Part shown: positions 7,359 through 15,360 of the stretch, in pieces | How the letters are laid out: every line of letters starts with the position of its first letter | Numbering within the stretch: position 1 is the stretch's first letter | Assembly: GCA_964607445.1 (NCBI GenBank) | Contig: CAZSKN010000039.1 | Coordinates: forward strand, 1 to 21,475 | Direction: 5' to 3' | DNA: 21,475 nucleotides | From: CALCKU01 sp964607445 | Lineage (GTDB): Bacteria; Pseudomonadota; Alphaproteobacteria; Caulobacterales; Maricaulaceae | Position numbers and translations under genes: made by a program | Notes under the pieces: generated by a model | What the model saw: only the letters and a program-made list of their open reading frames with translations | What the model was told of the DNA's origin: nothing | The model's database searches: none

Positions 7359-8507
7359 ATGTCTGTTGAAGGGTTGGACGCGGTATTACAAGACATCGAA
7401 CAGGCAAGAGGATTACCGAATACGCATTACATTTCTCCAGAAATGTATGCGCTGGAACGCGAGCACATCTTTTTCAAATCTTGGTCGGCTTTGGCATTTG
7501 AGGCCGACGTCAAAAACTCAGGCGATGCTTTTCCTGTCGATTTTTTGGGCGTTCCGCTTTTGGTCGTAAGAGAGCGCAAGGGGCAGGTTAATGTTTTTCA
7601 AAATACCTGCCGTCACCGCGGGATGATCTTGATTGACAAGCCGACCCATTTGACCGGACCCATTCGCTGCCCCTATCATAGTTGGTGTTATGATTATAAC
7701 GGTGCGTTGGTGCGCACGCCTTATGTTGGGGGCGTCAATATCGATCGGCATGAAACAATCAAAAATGAAGAGCTTGGGCTTTTCGAAGTCCGTAGCTTTA
7801 TCTGGCAAGGCGTTATTTTCGTAAATCTATCGGGGGAGGCCCCCGCGTTTGAAGAGGTGCATTCCGCTGTCATGCAGCGCTGGAAAGAGTTTGATAAGCC
7901 CCACTATCTTAGCGGCGAGTTGAGCCGTTTTGACATGACGCTGGCGACAAATTGGAAACTTGCCGTTGAGAATTATTGCGAGTCCTATCACCTGCCGTGG
8001 ATTCATCCCGAACTCAACGCGATTTCACCCATTGATGTGCATTATAATATCGATGACCATTCCGACTATGCCGGGCAAGGTAGCCGGAATTATAATCAGC
8101 TCGTGGGTGAGGGCGGTCAAAAATTCCCTGATTTCGAAGGCGTATCGGATAAATGGGATTCACAATCGGAATATATCTCATTTTTTCCAAATGTCCTCTT
8201 GGGCGTTCACAGAGATCATACCTTCGCCATGCTATTAATGCCGCAAGGCCCTGAAGAAACATTGGAGCGGGTTGCTTTGTTTTATGCTCAGGACTTAGAT
8301 ACGCCTGATTGGAGCTCAATGCTAAAAGAAAATGCCCGTATTTGGCAGGGCGTGTTTAATGAAGATGTCGGCGTTGTCGAAGGCATGCAAAAGGGGCGTC
8401 ACGGGCCTATGTTCGATGGGGGTAAGTTTTCGTCAGTTATGGATGGGCCGACCCACACATTCCACAAATGGGTGGCGCGTAAGATGTTGCCTCTGCAAGA
8501 CGTCTAA
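7359..8507 (+). CDS. Rieske non-heme iron oxygenase, betaine N-demethylase type
   Basis: A 382-aa oxygenase alpha subunit that should use O2 and reductant to hydroxylate an N-methyl group, releasing formaldehyde. Seen: a Rieske [2Fe-2S] motif C84-x-H86-x17-C104-x2-H107 ('CRHRG...CPYHSW'), then 'NWKLAVENYCESYHLPWIHPEL' with mononuclear iron ligands His211 and His216. Glu208 stands at the bridging position where many aromatic dioxygenases have Asp. A likely acid ligand is Asp336 ('FNEDVGVVEGMQKG'). This pattern is that of glycine-betaine, stachydrine and related demethylases, not aromatic dioxygenases. The ATG at 7359 has GGAG 6 bp upstream and is preferred over an in-frame upstream start at 7314. 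No reductase partner is adjacent. Its stop overlaps the convergent soxG stop by 4 bp. The exact betaine is unknown. Confidence 0.88.
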   Translation: MSVEGLDAVLQDIEQARGLPNTHYISPEMYALEREHIFFKSWSALAFEADVKNSGDAFPVDFLGVPLLVVRERKGQVNVFQNTCRHRGMILIDKPTHLTGPIRCPYHSWCYDYNGALVRTPYVGGVNIDRHETIKNEELGLFEVRSFIWQGVIFVNLSGEAPAFEEVHSAVMQRWKEFDKPHYLSGELSRFDMTLATNWKLAVENYCESYHLPWIHPELNAISPIDVHYNIDDHSDYAGQGSRNYNQLVGEGGQKFPDFEGVSDKWDSQSEYISFFPNVLLGVHRDHTFAMLLMPQGPEETLERVALFYAQDLDTPDWSSMLKENARIWQGVFNEDVGVVEGMQKGRHGPMFDGGKFSSVMDGPTHTFHKWVARKMLPLQDV

Positions 8508-9061
8508 GCGTTTATTACATTTTCAGCCGTATGAACTAAACCGTCCAAGAAGGATTGCGCTGAACTGCGAGGGGTCAGGAGCTGTATTTCTGTTTCACTA
8601 AATTTCAGAACTATGACGGCAATATGATGTGCGCTAGTGCGAGTGGCATAATGGATAGGTGCGCGGCGTAGATCTAGTGGAATAAAACGTTCTAACACAT
8701 CAAAGACATGAGAGCCCTTAATATCAAGAGAGGCCCAGCCATCGGATTGAAGCGATGCGTAAGCTGTGCCGTTTAGCTGTGCGGCAATTTCGCTATCAGC
8801 TTGAATGTTTTCACCCGAAAGTAAGAGCATATATTGACCTTGGCCTGACCACATAACAAAGCCGCCTTTGATCGCTACCATTTGATTGGGTAGGGGTAGA
8901 GGCTTTCCAAAAACCTTTTTAAAGCTTGCCGCGAATTTTTTTTCGTCTCCGAGGACACATGATAGAGAAACTAACTCACCTTCATAATATTCTTTGAGGG
9001 CAAAGCCGGGCCAGAGTTTTTCAAAGCCGCCTAAAGGTAATGTCGGGTTTAATCTAGCCAC
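8504..9061 (-). CDS. soxG: Sarcosine oxidase gamma subunit family protein
   Basis: A 185-aa protein, last gene of the soxB-soxD-soxA-soxG operon. Known: the gamma subunit of heterotetrameric sarcosine oxidase is structurally related to the GcvT/folate-binding fold and has no cofactor-binding role of its own. Seen: position and size fit, as do the 'LPLGGFEKLWPGFALKEY' start and a C-terminal 'RRAPIHYATRTSAHHIAVIVLK' segment. The GTG at 9061 is preferred over the longer frame start at 9103: a GGGGAG lies about 8-9 bp upstream and it overlaps the soxA stop by 8 bp, giving tight coupling. The family is fast-evolving, so the call rests largely on operon position. Confidence 0.8.
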   Translation of the reverse strand: MARLNPTLPLGGFEKLWPGFALKEYYEGELVSLSCVLGDEKKFAASFKKVFGKPLPLPNQMVAIKGGFVMWSGQGQYMLLLSGENIQADSEIAAQLNGTAYASLQSDGWASLDIKGSHVFDVLERFIPLDLRRAPIHYATRTSAHHIAVIVLKFSETEIQLLTPRSSAQSFLDGLVHTAENVINA

Positions 9062-11879
9062 GTAGCCGCTCCCCATCTGGGTCGATGAAATGCGCGCTGA
9101 CAACCTTCACCTCGACATGATGGCCGCGCATATAATCGACGGCCTTAATGACGTCGCCTTTGCGATTGGCACCGTCTTTTAAAAAACCTAAGCCGACATA
9201 AGATTGCAGGCTCGGAGACCAGGCGATGGAACTCATATGGCCTTGATCATTTTCTGGCGTTTGGGCATCGCCGAGATTCATGAAATGTGCGCCATTGGTG
9301 AGTTTGTCTTTCGGGTTCACAGGCATAAGCCCGACCATGCGCAGACCATTGGTGAGGCCTTCACGCTGCGAGAGCACTTTGCCGATACAGTCTTTTTTCT
9401 TCGAGATAAAACCACCAAGGCCCAGATGTGCCGCCGTGTGGCGTCCATCCAGCTCATTCCCGGCGGCATGACCTTTTTCAATCCGCATAACGCCCAGCGC
9501 TTCCGTGCCATACATAATGGCGTCAAACGCTTTGCCTTGCTGCATAAGCTCGCGGATGAGAGCATCGCCGTAACGGGCAGGTACAGATATTTCGTAAGCT
9601 AGCTCGCCGGAAAATGAGAGTCGAAAGAGGCGGGCGCGCAATCCACCGCAAACCGTTATTTCCCCGCAAGCCATATAGGGGAAAGCCGCGTTGGATATGT
9701 CATATTCCGTATCAACAATTTTTTGCAAGAGTTTACGCGCATTAGGCCCGGCTACAGAGAATTGTGCCCATTGATCTGTTGTCGAAATAAGATGCACATC
9801 CATATCCGCGAAGAGAAGTTGTCGACAAAATTCAAGATGTTGAAAAACAGGGCCTGCCTTCGCAGTTGTCGTCGTCATGATGTAATGTGTGTCTGACAAA
9901 CGAGCCGATGTACCGTCATCCATTACCATACCGTCTTCACGTAACATCAACCCATAACGACATTTGCCCGGTTTAAGCGTGCTAAAGGTATTGACGTAAA
10001 CCTTATTGAGGAACTTACCTACATCCGCGCCTTGAATGTCGATTTTGCCGAGGGTGGAGACATCGCAAATACCCACAGAATTTCGAGTCATTGTGACTTC
10101 GCGGTCAACACTATCTCGCCAGCCTTTTTCGCCTTTACGTGCAAACCATTGCGCACGTTTCCAATACCCTATTTCGACGAATGTCGCGTTTTTCTCGGTG
10201 GCATATTTGTGACTTGGTGTCAGGCGAGTTGGTTTAAAATGTTGCTCACGATGGGCACCTGCAAAAGCGCCAATAGCTATGGGCGTATAGGGCGGACGGA
10301 ATATTGTTGTACCTGTCTCTGGTATTGTCCGGCCTGTCGCATCCGCAAGAACGGCCAGACCTGTGACATTAGAGGTTTTACCCTGATCTGTTGCCATGCC
10401 CAATGTCGTGTAACGCTTAACATGTTCAACAGCAGAGAAGCCTTCTTGATGGGCGAGGGTGATGTCTTTGACGGTCACGTCATTCTGAAAATCGACCCAA
10501 GCCCGCGTTTTGCCCTTTACAAACCAAAAAGGTGAAAGATTAAGCGGCGCATCTTCGGTCCGGGGCACATCCACCGTTTTATATCCTAAGGCTTTGGAGG
10601 CGGTGTTTGCTGTTTCAAATACGCCGTGGGTTGAGAACGTGCCATTCGCTGCCCCGATGACTGTCATTTTGGCAGGAAGCTTGCTCTCATCCGGCACAAA
10701 GCAAGACAATAATTGATCCCATTTCGGACGACCGCGCTTATGGCAGGTCAAATGCACATTCGGGTTCCACCCACCTGACATGGCGACGCCGTCAACACTG
10801 ATTTTTTCGCCTGTATTAAGCGTTATAGATTTGACGCCTTTTCGCCCCGCAATATCAACAATGTGCTGCCCCTTACGTGTGTCGATAATATGTGTGGCTT
10901 GGGTTCTAAGACCATCATCATTATTGGTGAGTAGGGCGATGTTTTTACCTGTCGTCAGGTCAAAGCGGTTTGCATAACTTCTCACGGCACTAGCGAGCAT
11001 AACGCCGGGGCGGTCATTATTGGCAAAGGCCACCGGACGTTCAGTGGCGCCTGCGGCTAAGACGCTTTGAGCGGCATAAATCTTCCAGAGGATTTGTTTT
11101 GCGCCATTTACAGCTATCCTATCCGTGGTGGTTTCCAGCCCGCCATAAATACCGTGATCATAGACTCCGTAAATATTTGTGCGTGGCATGAGACGTATAT
11201 TGGGGAGGCTTTCAAGTTCACTGAGCGTTGTAGATATCCATTTTGCTGCGCTTTGCCCATTTATTTCGAAGCTTTCCGAGAGCAGTCGCCCTCCCATATA
11301 AAAATCTTCATCCGCTAAAATAACATCTACGCCTGAACGTCCGGCATTTAATGCGGTTAAAAGTCCTGCAGGGCCTGCGCCAATTACCAAGAGGTCACAA
11401 TGCAGAAAGCCTTTATCATAGACGTCAGGGTCGGGCGTCGTTGAAAGCGTGCCAAGTCCCGCGGCGTGGCGAATGGCCGGTTCGTAAATTTTTTCCCAAA
11501 AGGCTTTGGGCCACATAAAGGTCTTATAATAAAATCCGGCAGCCAAGACGGGGTGCACAAAGTCATTCACGGCGAGCAGGTCGAAATTCACACTCCCCTT
11601 ATAATTTTGTGAGCGCGCATCAAGACCATCAAAAAGTTTTATCATTGTGGCCCTCCGATTAGGGTCACAACTTCCCGCGCCATGTATTTCGACAAGCGCA
11701 TTTGGTTCTTCTGACCCCGCGCCCATTATGCCGCGTGGCCGGTGATATTTAAAACTCCGCGCGACGACTTTGACACCTGCACGCAAGAGCGCGGAGGCAA
11801 GAGTGTCGCCTTCAAAGCCTTGATAGGCTTTCCCGTTGAAGGTGAAATTGAGCGCTTTCGCCTTATCAATATAGCTCAT
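9054..11879 (-). CDS. soxA: Sarcosine oxidase alpha subunit family protein
   Basis: A 941-aa protein of the usual length for the alpha chain of heterotetrameric sarcosine oxidase, which binds NAD+ and tetrahydrofolate and channels the released methyl. Domains in order: an N-terminal ferredoxin-like segment without cluster cysteines (~1-100, 'FEGDTLASALLRAGV'); a pyridine-nucleotide oxidoreductase domain with 'CDLLVIGAGPAGLLTA' (GAGPAG at 168-173) and 'AAGATERPVAFANNDRPGVM'; and a C-terminal GcvT-like folate domain from ~560 ('VGICDVSTLGKIDIQGADVGKFLNKVYVN'). The start overlaps the soxD stop as ATGA. Sarcosine is the default substrate, but related complexes oxidise N-methylglutamate or other N-methyl amino acids, so the substrate here is open. 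Confidence 0.93.
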   Translation of the reverse strand: MSYIDKAKALNFTFNGKAYQGFEGDTLASALLRAGVKVVARSFKYHRPRGIMGAGSEEPNALVEIHGAGSCDPNRRATMIKLFDGLDARSQNYKGSVNFDLLAVNDFVHPVLAAGFYYKTFMWPKAFWEKIYEPAIRHAAGLGTLSTTPDPDVYDKGFLHCDLLVIGAGPAGLLTALNAGRSGVDVILADEDFYMGGRLLSESFEINGQSAAKWISTTLSELESLPNIRLMPRTNIYGVYDHGIYGGLETTTDRIAVNGAKQILWKIYAAQSVLAAGATERPVAFANNDRPGVMLASAVRSYANRFDLTTGKNIALLTNNDDGLRTQATHIIDTRKGQHIVDIAGRKGVKSITLNTGEKISVDGVAMSGGWNPNVHLTCHKRGRPKWDQLLSCFVPDESKLPAKMTVIGAANGTFSTHGVFETANTASKALGYKTVDVPRTEDAPLNLSPFWFVKGKTRAWVDFQNDVTVKDITLAHQEGFSAVEHVKRYTTLGMATDQGKTSNVTGLAVLADATGRTIPETGTTIFRPPYTPIAIGAFAGAHREQHFKPTRLTPSHKYATEKNATFVEIGYWKRAQWFARKGEKGWRDSVDREVTMTRNSVGICDVSTLGKIDIQGADVGKFLNKVYVNTFSTLKPGKCRYGLMLREDGMVMDDGTSARLSDTHYIMTTTTAKAGPVFQHLEFCRQLLFADMDVHLISTTDQWAQFSVAGPNARKLLQKIVDTEYDISNAAFPYMACGEITVCGGLRARLFRLSFSGELAYEISVPARYGDALIRELMQQGKAFDAIMYGTEALGVMRIEKGHAAGNELDGRHTAAHLGLGGFISKKKDCIGKVLSQREGLTNGLRMVGLMPVNPKDKLTNGAHFMNLGDAQTPENDQGHMSSIAWSPSLQSYVGLGFLKDGANRKGDVIKAVDYMRGHHVEVKVVSAHFIDPDGERLRG

Positions 11880-12154
11880 AGCTTTGTTCTCGCCACATTG
11901 CGGGCCAGCTGGACTTTGGTAATCTCGTGGGTGCTGGTATTACGTGTCACGACAAGCCAAGACCGATCACCTTGTGCGTGAAACCAAAGTTCACGCATTT
12001 CGCCGGGCGTGTTCTCGCGCAAATATTGATATTCATAAAACTCTTGCGCCGCGGTTTCTGACATTGGGTTCGGGCGCTGCATGAGCGAGGCATCCCCCAG
12101 ATAGGTAAATTCAGAAGCGTCGCGCGGGCCGAGGAGGGGGTGATTGATAATCAT
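11876..12154 (-). CDS. soxD: Sarcosine oxidase delta subunit, cysteine-free variant
   Basis: A 92-aa protein aligned by 'GPRDASEFTYLGDA' and 'RELWFHAQGDRSWLVVTRNT' with the delta subunit of heterotetrameric sarcosine oxidase. Known: in characterised enzymes this subunit holds one zinc through Cys6, Cys9, His59 and Cys63 ('CPYCG...HxxxC'). Seen: this protein has no cysteine at all. It begins 'MIINHPLLGPRD', keeps His59 and has Asp63 where the last Cys should be. His5 and Asp12 could offer other ligands, or the metal is lost. It starts within the soxB stop (TGATG) and ends within the soxA start (ATGA). Identity is secure from sequence and position; the missing zinc site is notable. Confidence 0.9.
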   Translation of the reverse strand: MIINHPLLGPRDASEFTYLGDASLMQRPNPMSETAAQEFYEYQYLRENTPGEMRELWFHAQGDRSWLVVTRNTSTHEITKVQLARNVARTKL

Positions 12155-13404
12155 CAGTGTAGATTGGGCTGTGCGCCCTGTCCTTTTTCATCAATCATAT
12201 AGCCGCGACTAAAGCGATCCATGCGGTAGGCTTTGGCAGTCTCGTGCGGCATATCTGTCGCGAGTAAATGGGCAAAGCTGTAACCGCTGGCAGGTGTGGC
12301 CTTGAAACCGCCATAACACCAGCCGCCATTAAAATACAGGCCGTCAATATCAGTCTTGTCAATGATGGGGGATCCGTCCATAGACATGTCCATAATTCCG
12401 CCCCACATACGCAGAAGCCGCGCTTTCCCAATCATGGGCATAATGGACATGCCGCCTTCGCAAACATCTTCGACAACAGGCAGGTTCCCGCGCTGGGCGT
12501 AACTATTATAGCCGTCAATATCGCCGCCAAAAACAAGGCCGCCTTTGTCAGACTGGCTGACATAGAAATGTCCAGCCCCGTAAGTAATCACGCCGGGCAG
12601 AACAGGTTTTAGACCTTCACTTACAAAGGCTTGTAGAACATGGCTTTCTATCGGAAGGCGCATACCAGCCTTGGCCATAAGGCGGGAACTATTTCCGGCT
12701 ACGGCCACACCAATTTTCTTGGCTCCGATTTTACCGCGCGTCGTTTCAACCCCGATACACTTACCGCCCTGAATATCAAAACCGGTAACTTCGCAATTTT
12801 CTATAATATCTACGCCGCATTTGTCAGCGGCATGGGCGTAACCCCACGCGACAGCATCATGGCGTACGGTGCCGCCGCGCGGCTGCCAGAGCCCGCCTTG
12901 AATGGGGAAACGCGCATTATCAAAGTTCAAAAACGGATATTGTTTGCGAACGCCGTCTTGGTCGAGCAAAACAGCATCAGCGCCGTGGAGGTGCATGGCA
13001 TTACCGCGTCTGACATAGGCATCGCGCTGCCCATCGGAATGATAAAGGTTGATGATACCGCGCTGGCTGACCATAGCGTTATAATTGACATCTTGCTCTA
13101 GCCCCTCCCAAAGCTTGAGCGACATTTCATAAAAAGCTTCATTGCCATTAAGCAGATAGTTAGAGCGGATTATGGTTGTGTTCCGTCCAACATTGCCTCC
13201 GCCAATCCAGGCTTTTTCCAGAACTGCAATGTTCTTTTTGTTGAATTTTGAGGCGAGGTAATGAGCGGTTGCGAGCCCGTGTCCACCGCCGCCAATAATG
13301 ATGATATCATAGGAGGACTTAGGGTCAGCCTTGCGCCAAACCGGCCTCCAGCCTTTATGCCCCGTCAGAGCTTCCTTGAAAACCTTGAGCGCAGAATAAC
13401 GCAC
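12154..13404 (-). CDS. soxB: Sarcosine oxidase beta subunit family protein
   Basis: A 416-aa flavoprotein, first gene of the operon and the site of N-methyl amine oxidation. Seen: 'YDIIIIGGGGHGLATAHYLA' FAD motif (~32-51), 'IGGGNVGRNTTIIRSNYL' and 'GLWQPRGGTVRHDAVAWGYA', whose His182 matches the histidine that carries covalent FMN in characterised beta subunits. The C-terminal 'FNGGWCYGGFKATPASG' is also typical. The GTG start at 13404 has AAGGA 7 bp upstream. Known reaction: sarcosine + O2 + THF gives glycine, H2O2 and methylene-THF. Here the substrate could equally be another N-methyl amino acid made by the neighbouring enzymes. A 327-bp intergenic region separates it from the divergent BCCT transporter. 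Confidence 0.94.
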   Translation of the reverse strand: MRYSALKVFKEALTGHKGWRPVWRKADPKSSYDIIIIGGGGHGLATAHYLASKFNKKNIAVLEKAWIGGGNVGRNTTIIRSNYLLNGNEAFYEMSLKLWEGLEQDVNYNAMVSQRGIINLYHSDGQRDAYVRRGNAMHLHGADAVLLDQDGVRKQYPFLNFDNARFPIQGGLWQPRGGTVRHDAVAWGYAHAADKCGVDIIENCEVTGFDIQGGKCIGVETTRGKIGAKKIGVAVAGNSSRLMAKAGMRLPIESHVLQAFVSEGLKPVLPGVITYGAGHFYVSQSDKGGLVFGGDIDGYNSYAQRGNLPVVEDVCEGGMSIMPMIGKARLLRMWGGIMDMSMDGSPIIDKTDIDGLYFNGGWCYGGFKATPASGYSFAHLLATDMPHETAKAYRMDRFSRGYMIDEKGQGAQPNLH

Positions 13405-13731
13405 ATTAAATTCCTTCGTTCAGCCTCAATCTAAACATTAAAATCAAAGTCACAATCCAAGAGGGCGGGAATAAGGATTATTAAGACCGGAAAATAAGCA
13501 CTTTGAATGATGTCTACAGGTGAATTCGAAAAATCGGTATATTCAGGCAAAAGCGTGGTGGTAAATAACCCATATTGTTAAACTATTGCGACAGCGCGTT
13601 GAACGACATAATAAGTAAACAAAATGCGAAAAGTGAATATGTGTTATCGCCTTGATTACTCTGCGGTTTTGACCTTTACTTTCCGTGATGAAACCCTTTG
13701 AACTCATATCAAACAGACATGCTTTATATTT
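13405..13731. promoter_or_regulatory. Divergent promoter region between soxB and the BCCT transporter
   Basis: 327 bp, AT-rich, with no plausible ORF. It must hold the promoters for the minus-strand sox operon and the plus-strand transporter. Seen: TGAAT (13521-13525) and ATTCA (13541-13545) form a small dyad. The same stretch contains TGAATTCG and CGGTAT, both also present in the dyad upstream of the LysR gene (6163-6174). This hints at a shared regulator. I could not place -35/-10 boxes with confidence. Confidence 0.5.
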
Positions 13732-15360
13732 GTGATCGATAATCTGAATATAACCACAGCGAAGAGTGGGTTTTACGCAGGGATTAATCGCCTTGTCGCC
13801 GTTCCCGCAAAGCTAATTATTGGCGCTTTGATTGTCTGGGCTGTCATATTTCCAGCTCAGGCCAATCAGGTTCTAACCGGCTTTAACGGATTTATCCTGT
13901 CGAACTTTGCGGCTTGGTATATTTGGGTCATGGCGCTTTTCGCCCTGTTCTGTCTGGCCCTTGTCCTCTGGCCTGCGGGCGGGCGTTTAAAATTGGGGTT
14001 GGCAGAAGAAGGCCCCGAGTTTTCCAATTTTTCTTGGATATCCATGATGTTTGGCGCTGGCATAGGTGTTGGCATGATGACGTGGTCTGTCGCCGAGCCT
14101 TTATATCATTTGCAAAGCTCTCCAGAAACTATTCGAGGCCTAGCTGATGCCGGCGGCGCAAATAATGCGTATAATGCGTTCAAATGGGCCTTTCTACATT
14201 GGGGCCTTAGCGCGTGGGCCTGCTATGCCGTTTGCGGTCTCGCCATGGCTTACTTTGCTTACACGCGGCATTTACCTCTCACCATCCGCTCCACACTTGC
14301 GGCCCTATTTGGACGTAAACTAGAGGGTGGATTGGGTCATATCATAGATATTGTCGCTGTGGTGGCGACAATTTTAGGCATTGCGCAAACGCTCGGGTTT
14401 GGTGTGGAACAATTCGTAGCAGGCGTGCACCGTATTGGCTTTGGGGACTGGCTTTTAAATAAAGCCGGAGAACCGACATCCGCAGCGATTGTCTTTGCCG
14501 TGCTCACGATTGTCGGAGCGTCAACGCTCTCGGCCATATCCGGCGTAGGAAAAGGCATTAAGTGGTTGTCTAATCTGAACATGGTTTTAAGCGGCTTTCT
14601 GCTTCTCTTCTTTTTGATTTTTGGGGCGACGTGGTTTGGCCTGTCTATCTTTGGGATGGGTACGCTTGAATATCTGCGCGGCATTCCCAAAATGATCTTT
14701 ACGGTATGGCGCCCTGATGGCAGCGAGGTCGGCGACGGATTGGCAGCATGGCAAGGGGCATGGACCGTTTTCACCTTTGCGTGGTGGATAGCCTTCGCGC
14801 CTTTTGTAGGACTGTTTCTGGCCCGCATTTCCAAAGGCCGAACGATACGCGAATTTATCTTTGGCGCGATAATTGCACCGACCATTATCAGCATTGCGTG
14901 GTTTGCATTTGCCGGCGGAAGCGCCGTTAATCTTGAATTAGTGGGGCTAGCAAATGGCGCGATTTTCAACGCGAGTGACGGCGCAAAAATGTTTGCGACC
15001 GTGGATATGATTTTGGCCTCTGCCACGCCTGTTATGTCTTGGCTTATGGCCTGTCTGATTGTTGTCCTGTTGATGACATATCTGGTCACCTCAGCGGATT
15101 CAGCCATCTTGATTGTGAACACAATCAATTCCGGTGGGCAAGAGGCGTCGAACCTAAATCATCATATTATCTTTTGGGGCGTGATATTGGGTTTGGTTGT
15201 AGCAGTGCTATTGATGATCGGCGGGCTTGACGCGATTAAGACCGCAATGGTGATTGGCGCTTTACCATTTTCATTTGTCATGGTGCTTATGTGCGCCTCG
15301 CTTGGCAAGGCTATTTATCAAGATACAAGACGTTCGATTAACGCATCACAAACGGATTAG
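13732..15360 (+). CDS. BCCT-family betaine/carnitine/choline-type transporter
   Basis: A 542-aa inner-membrane secondary transporter with about 12 membrane segments. Seen: 'MMFGAGIGVGMMTWSVAEPLYH' (unwound helix and cation region), 'AFLHWGLSAWACYAV' and 'WTVFTFAWWIAFAPFVGLFLARISKGRTIREF', all BCCT hallmarks. Compared with BetP, the aromatic box residues Trp157, Trp162, Tyr165 and the Trp351-Trp352 pair are kept, but two nearby Trp positions are Phe (349 and 355), suggesting a shifted substrate. The C-terminus is short and there is no long charged osmosensor tail, so it is more likely a nutrient importer than an osmoprotectant pump. The GTG at 13732 lacks a clear Shine-Dalgarno, leaving the start uncertain. 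Its 3' end overlaps the convergent aldehyde dehydrogenase by 23 bp. Confidence 0.93.
   Translation: MIDNLNITTAKSGFYAGINRLVAVPAKLIIGALIVWAVIFPAQANQVLTGFNGFILSNFAAWYIWVMALFALFCLALVLWPAGGRLKLGLAEEGPEFSNFSWISMMFGAGIGVGMMTWSVAEPLYHLQSSPETIRGLADAGGANNAYNAFKWAFLHWGLSAWACYAVCGLAMAYFAYTRHLPLTIRSTLAALFGRKLEGGLGHIIDIVAVVATILGIAQTLGFGVEQFVAGVHRIGFGDWLLNKAGEPTSAAIVFAVLTIVGASTLSAISGVGKGIKWLSNLNMVLSGFLLLFFLIFGATWFGLSIFGMGTLEYLRGIPKMIFTVWRPDGSEVGDGLAAWQGAWTVFTFAWWIAFAPFVGLFLARISKGRTIREFIFGAIIAPTIISIAWFAFAGGSAVNLELVGLANGAIFNASDGAKMFATVDMILASATPVMSWLMACLIVVLLMTYLVTSADSAILIVNTINSGGQEASNLNHHIIFWGVILGLVVAVLLMIGGLDAIKTAMVIGALPFSFVMVLMCASLGKAIYQDTRRSINASQTD

Noticed and set aside
10032..10535. 167-codon plus-strand frame inside soxA
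   Set aside because: It lies wholly within a well-supported gene on the other strand and lacks a ribosome site and family features.
12640..13101. 153-codon plus-strand frame inside soxB
   Set aside because: It is antisense to conserved FAD/FMN-binding motifs of soxB, so it is a coding shadow.
14337..15128. 263-codon open frame on the minus strand inside the BCCT gene
   Set aside because: It is antisense to a clear membrane transporter; its composition is a shadow of hydrophobic codons and it matches no family.
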